From Clostridium_AM sp900759715 (lineage in GTDB: Bacteria; Bacillota; Clostridia; Clostridiales; Clostridiaceae), in NCBI GenBank assembly GCA_900759715.1, contig CAAEXF010000044.1:1-64000 (forward strand): a stretch of 64,000 nucleotides of DNA, in the 5' to 3' direction. How positions within the stretch are numbered: position 1 is the first letter of the stretch; each line of letters begins with the position of its first letter. Of this stretch, positions 60,862-64,000 are shown in pieces. Under the pieces are notes generated by a model, which did not search any database, had not been told where the DNA came from, and saw only the letters and a program-made list of their open reading frames with translations. The position numbers were made by a program, and so were the translations under genes.

Positions 60862-62077
60862 GTACATTATTCTTTATTATTTCCCCTTTAAAGACCACAG
60901 CTTTTCTTTCAGTTCTTCTAGCCACAGCTTCGGCTGAACAGGATGCTTTCGTCAAAACAAAACTAGCATCATCTCCTATTTGTGGCCATATTCTATTTCC
61001 TTTAGCATCTAGAATCGTCTTTCCACCTGTAATAAAACTAATTCCTCTAGATAATGAGTATTCATCTATCCACCCAAATCTTTCACATAATCTTGTTGCT
61101 CTTTCAAGCATATCTCCAGTTCCAAATGGAAACCAATGATCTGTAATACTATCATTTACAGCTGCAACCTTCACGCCTTTTTCATGAAGCATAGGTATAG
61201 GTATAACTGGGATATCTATTGGAATTGAGGAAGATATGCTTATTCCACTGGCTGCCATAGCCTCAGCCATCATCGAAGCCTCTTCGCTAGAAATATGCGC
61301 TAAGCAATAGCAATGACTTATGTTAACTCTTCCTTGCCACTTTGCTTCCTCTACAAGCCTTATTAATCTCTTTATCGTAAAGATACCTAGACTACCACCA
61401 TCATGTAGATGAATATCTATATCCGAATCAAAATTAGTTGCAATATCCATTATAGTATTTAGAGATTTATCTATATCTCCATCAACATTAGCAGGGTCCA
61501 GACCTCCCATTACATTGACTCCCATATTCATAGCCTCTTTTATAAGCGACACCGTATTACCTTTTAAAAGGCCATGTTGTGGGAATGCTACTATATCATA
61601 AGTCATCTTATTGTTGAAAGATTGGAGAGCCTTTAAGGTACCTTCAACATTTTTTAAGCGGCATATCTGATCTACATTACAATGAGTACGGACATGCACT
61701 GCTCCGTTATCTGATAAAAGTTTTAACACTTTTTCAGCCCTATCTACTAATGTTGGAAGCTGATCAACTAAGAGTGTTTTTTCTTCTTCTATACGCCCTG
61801 CTACACCCCTAAAAGGTTTGCAAGCTTGCCATTGGCTGCCATAATAAGTCTTATCTATATGTATGTGATTTTCATGAAATCCAGGAAGGATAAGTAATCC
61901 TTTTCCATCAACAATATTTATCCCTTCAAAGTTTATTTCTCCTTCTACAATGTCCTCTACTTTACCATCCTTAATAAGAATATTATAAATAGATGTTTTT
62001 GTACCTACTATATCGCTTTCTTCATATATAAATCCATCTTCTAGTAGTACATTCTTTAACCAATAATTATTATTCAT
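60857..62077 (-). CDS. Amidohydrolase, cytosine-deaminase-like
   Basis: This 406-residue metal-dependent hydrolase has the N-terminal beta-sandwich, then GFHENHIHIDKTY with the HxH metal pair. Further ligands are in VHVRTHCNVDQ, HLHDGGSLG and HCYCLAHIS, and a late Asp is in AAVNDSITDHW. Relatives include cytosine deaminase and N-isopropylammelide hydrolase. The exact substrate is uncertain. A neighbouring molybdenum hydroxylase suggests purine or related heterocycle breakdown. The RBS is GGAGGT. Its own terminator and the one at 62130 isolate it. Confidence 0.85.
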   Translation of the reverse strand: MNNNYWLKNVLLEDGFIYEESDIVGTKTSIYNILIKDGKVEDIVEGEINFEGINIVDGKGLLILPGFHENHIHIDKTYYGSQWQACKPFRGVAGRIEEEKTLLVDQLPTLVDRAEKVLKLLSDNGAVHVRTHCNVDQICRLKNVEGTLKALQSFNNKMTYDIVAFPQHGLLKGNTVSLIKEAMNMGVNVMGGLDPANVDGDIDKSLNTIMDIATNFDSDIDIHLHDGGSLGIFTIKRLIRLVEEAKWQGRVNISHCYCLAHISSEEASMMAEAMAASGISISSSIPIDIPVIPIPMLHEKGVKVAAVNDSITDHWFPFGTGDMLERATRLCERFGWIDEYSLSRGISFITGGKTILDAKGNRIWPQIGDDASFVLTKASCSAEAVARRTERKAVVFKGEIIKNNVL

Positions 62078-62129
62078 TCTGCTACCTCCAAATAATTTTA
62101 ACTTATTACATCTTCAATTTCTGAGATAT

Positions 62130-62168
62130 AAATAAAGGACATCCACAATGTTTAGATGTCCTTTATTT
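62130..62168 (-). terminator. Terminator after molybdenum hydroxylase gene
   Basis: AAATAAAGGACATC / GATGTCCTTTATTT forms a perfect 14-bp stem. It lies 17 bp after the xanthine-dehydrogenase-type gene and separates it from the amidohydrolase. Confidence 0.9.
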
Positions 62169-62184
62169 ATATAAGTTATTATGT

Positions 62185-64000
62185 CTACTTTTTCTTTCTA
62201 TAAGCAGTATCTTCAAGAGGATAACTATATCTGAATTTGCCGTCTTTTTTGTAGTACGCATTTTGACATGCTGGAGCACCAACACAGCATACAATTTCAC
62301 CAATACCCTTAGCTCCATATGCAACGCCATTAGGGTCATTCTTTTCGATAAAGTGAGTTTCAACAGGCGGCATTTGTGTTGACTTAAATAGGCCTAAGGT
62401 ACCTAACTTTGCTTGAGGAACCCCATCCTTTAATGGGAAATCTTCTGTTAAACCATATCCAAGAGCCATAGCTACTCCACCTTCTACCTGACCTTCTGCA
62501 GAAAGAGGATTAATTGCCCTTCCAACATCATGAGCCGCAACAACTTTTACTAGTTTTCCTTCTTTATCAATAACAACAAGTTGTGTTGCATACCCATAGG
62601 CAATATGGCTTACTGGATTAGGTTTATCAGAACCAATTGGATCTGTTACAAAACTAAATTCTCCTATATATTCCTTGCCTTCCAAATCAGTTAATGTATA
62701 CCCAGCATCTAAATCAGATTTTAATTGTAATGCTGATTGATGTGCTGCTTCTCCAGCAAATGTAGTTTGACGAGATGCTGTTGTAGTACCGGAGTCAGGT
62801 GTATATTTTGTATCAGGATGTTCTACAACAATTTGCTCTGGTGCTAATCCTGTTGTTTCACAAACCATCTGCATTAACACAGTTTGTACTCCTTGACCAA
62901 TTGCACCAGCAGAAGATCTAGCGTGAACTTTTCCATTAATTATTTTTAAGTTACAACGTCCAATATCAGAAAGACCTACTCCAACACCTGCGTTCTTCAT
63001 TGCAGAAGCAATTCCCACATAATAATTTGGATCTGTTTCATATTTTTCAAAATCTTCTTTTACTGCTTCCAAAGTTTCTGCCATGGCAGTTCCTTCATCT
63101 GCTATCTGTCCATTAGGCAACACTTGTCCTGGTCTTATAGCATTACGATAACGAATTTCCCATCCAGAAACTCCAACTTTTTCTGCGAGCTGGTTAATTA
63201 GACACTCTATCGCTGCAGCAGATTGTGTTACTCCAAAACCACGGAATGCACCAGCAGGTGGATTATTAGTATAATAAGCATTACCTTCAATATCCATATT
63301 TTGATAATTGTAAGGACCACCAGCATGGGTACAGGCTCTTTGCAGTACTGGACCACCAAGAGAAGCATAAGCACCTGTATCAGAGGTAAGTCTAGCTTTC
63401 ATTCCTTGGAAAATACCATTTTCATCACAGCCTATTTTAACATAAATGTCCATTGCATGACGTTTTGGATGATAGTTGATACTTTCCTGGCGGCTAAGCC
63501 ATACTTTTACAGGTCGTTTAGTAAGATATGCACAAAGGGCTGCTTGATGCTGAACGCTCATATCTTCCTTACCACCGAATCCTCCGCCAACAACAGCACT
63601 TTGAATTCTTATCTTTTCCATTGGAAGTCCAAGATAATTACTAAGTTCATGATATTCATCATAAACACTTTGTCCTGATGTAATAACCTTAATACCATCT
63701 CCATCTGGCAATCCAATTGCAGTTTCTGGTTCCATAAAGGCGTGTTCAGTTGGTGGAACATGGAAAGTACCCTCTGTTACATATTTAGAATTCGCAAGTG
63801 CAGCTTCCGCATCCCCACGTTTTACTTCTTCATGATCTAATAAATTGTTTTCCGGAATTCTGAACTTCCCAAAATGCATAAAACCTTCTCCATGCACTTG
63901 TGGAGCTCCTGGTACTGCAGCCTCTTGTGGGCTAAGTACTGGTTTCAATACCTCGTATTCTACTTCAACAGCCTTTACAGCTGCCAATGCCTGTTCTTTT
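62185..64000 (-). CDS. Xanthine-dehydrogenase-type molybdenum subunit (5' end outside)
   Basis: About 604 codons of a large molybdopterin hydroxylase are present. The reading frame runs to the window edge, so the N terminus is missing; the first in-frame TTG at 63987 is not the real start. Motifs are GGGFGGKEDMSVQHQAALCA, RGFGVTQSAAAIECLINQLA, GAIGQGVQTVLMQM and the catalytic Glu in GAKGIGEIV near the C terminus. Such subunits oxidise purines or other heterocycles at a Mo centre. In clostridia, selenium-dependent forms are known. Small FeS and FAD partners would be expected upstream, outside the window. Confidence 0.9.
   Translation of the reverse strand, partial: KEQALAAVKAVEVEYEVLKPVLSPQEAAVPGAPQVHGEGFMHFGKFRIPENNLLDHEEVKRGDAEAALANSKYVTEGTFHVPPTEHAFMEPETAIGLPDGDGIKVITSGQSVYDEYHELSNYLGLPMEKIRIQSAVVGGGFGGKEDMSVQHQAALCAYLTKRPVKVWLSRQESINYHPKRHAMDIYVKIGCDENGIFQGMKARLTSDTGAYASLGGPVLQRACTHAGGPYNYQNMDIEGNAYYTNNPPAGAFRGFGVTQSAAAIECLINQLAEKVGVSGWEIRYRNAIRPGQVLPNGQIADEGTAMAETLEAVKEDFEKYETDPNYYVGIASAMKNAGVGVGLSDIGRCNLKIINGKVHARSSAGAIGQGVQTVLMQMVCETTGLAPEQIVVEHPDTKYTPDSGTTTASRQTTFAGEAAHQSALQLKSDLDAGYTLTDLEGKEYIGEFSFVTDPIGSDKPNPVSHIAYGYATQLVVIDKEGKLVKVVAAHDVGRAINPLSAEGQVEGGVAMALGYGLTEDFPLKDGVPQAKLGTLGLFKSTQMPPVETHFIEKNDPNGVAYGAKGIGEIVCCVGAPACQNAYYKKDGKFRYSYPLEDTAYRKKK

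Overview
The window is low-GC, gene-dense Firmicute DNA. It has strong Shine-Dalgarno sites, occasional GTG and TTG starts, sporulation genes (spoVT, spoVG, yabP, yabQ), an [FeFe]-hydrogenase-type protein and the start of a molybdopterin hydroxylase. This points to an anaerobic spore former of genus Clostridium in the broad sense. From memory, the intergenic repeats resemble those of the C. ljungdahlii / C. carboxidivorans / C. kluyveri side of the genus, but the species is not resolved from sequence alone.

Layout. Positions 1-260 hold three minus-strand tRNAs (Met, initiator Met, Leu). Positions 397-19331 are the conserved Firmicute block, all on the minus strand and read from high to low coordinates: purR, spoVG, glmU, prs, then a two-component system plus HtrA protease, pth, mfd, prsA, spoVT, a flippase, yabN/mazG, HU, rqcP, yabP, yabQ, divIC and an S1-domain gene. 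This is close to the Bacillus subtilis order; the main insertion is the two-component/HtrA unit between prs and pth. Positions 19548-30938 are mostly plus strand: murC, a small membrane protein, two tRNA-Pro genes, a hydrogenase-like protein, a HAD phosphatase, an aminotransferase with a structured leader, a metallo-hydrolase, an ABC-F ATPase (minus) and an RlmI-like methyltransferase. Positions 31204-41249 hold comB, two radical SAM proteins, a lipoprotein, a YkvI-type transporter, an H-NOX chemoreceptor, an Xre regulator, a cyclophilin and glutamate racemase. A long glutamine synthetase (41685-43586) is followed by a complete ribose operon rbsKDACB with rbsR (43621-49493) and a clear promoter/operator. 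Positions 50513-54919 carry DUF1540, murA, walJ, a GerMN lipoprotein, a CxxH/CxxC protein, a SEC-C protein and rlmH.

The most interesting accessory segment is 55070-58417. It is an agr-type quorum-sensing cassette with an unusual layout. A LytTR response regulator and its kinase lie on the plus strand, tail to tail with agrD and agrB on the minus strand. The agrD gene is only 47 codons and is easily missed by gene callers. It has serine, not cysteine, at the ring position, which predicts a lactone autoinducer. Next to the regulator is a 61-residue membrane-peptide gene facing a short promoter-to-terminator RNA whose 3' end overlaps it. That arrangement matches type I toxin-antitoxin loci, although an agr effector is an alternative.

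The window ends with an OatA-like acyltransferase, a cytosine-deaminase-like amidohydrolase and the 3' part of a xanthine-dehydrogenase-type molybdenum subunit. Several dispersed, foldable intergenic repeat families are present in two or three copies each, and one tRNA-Pro gene has a damaged acceptor stem.
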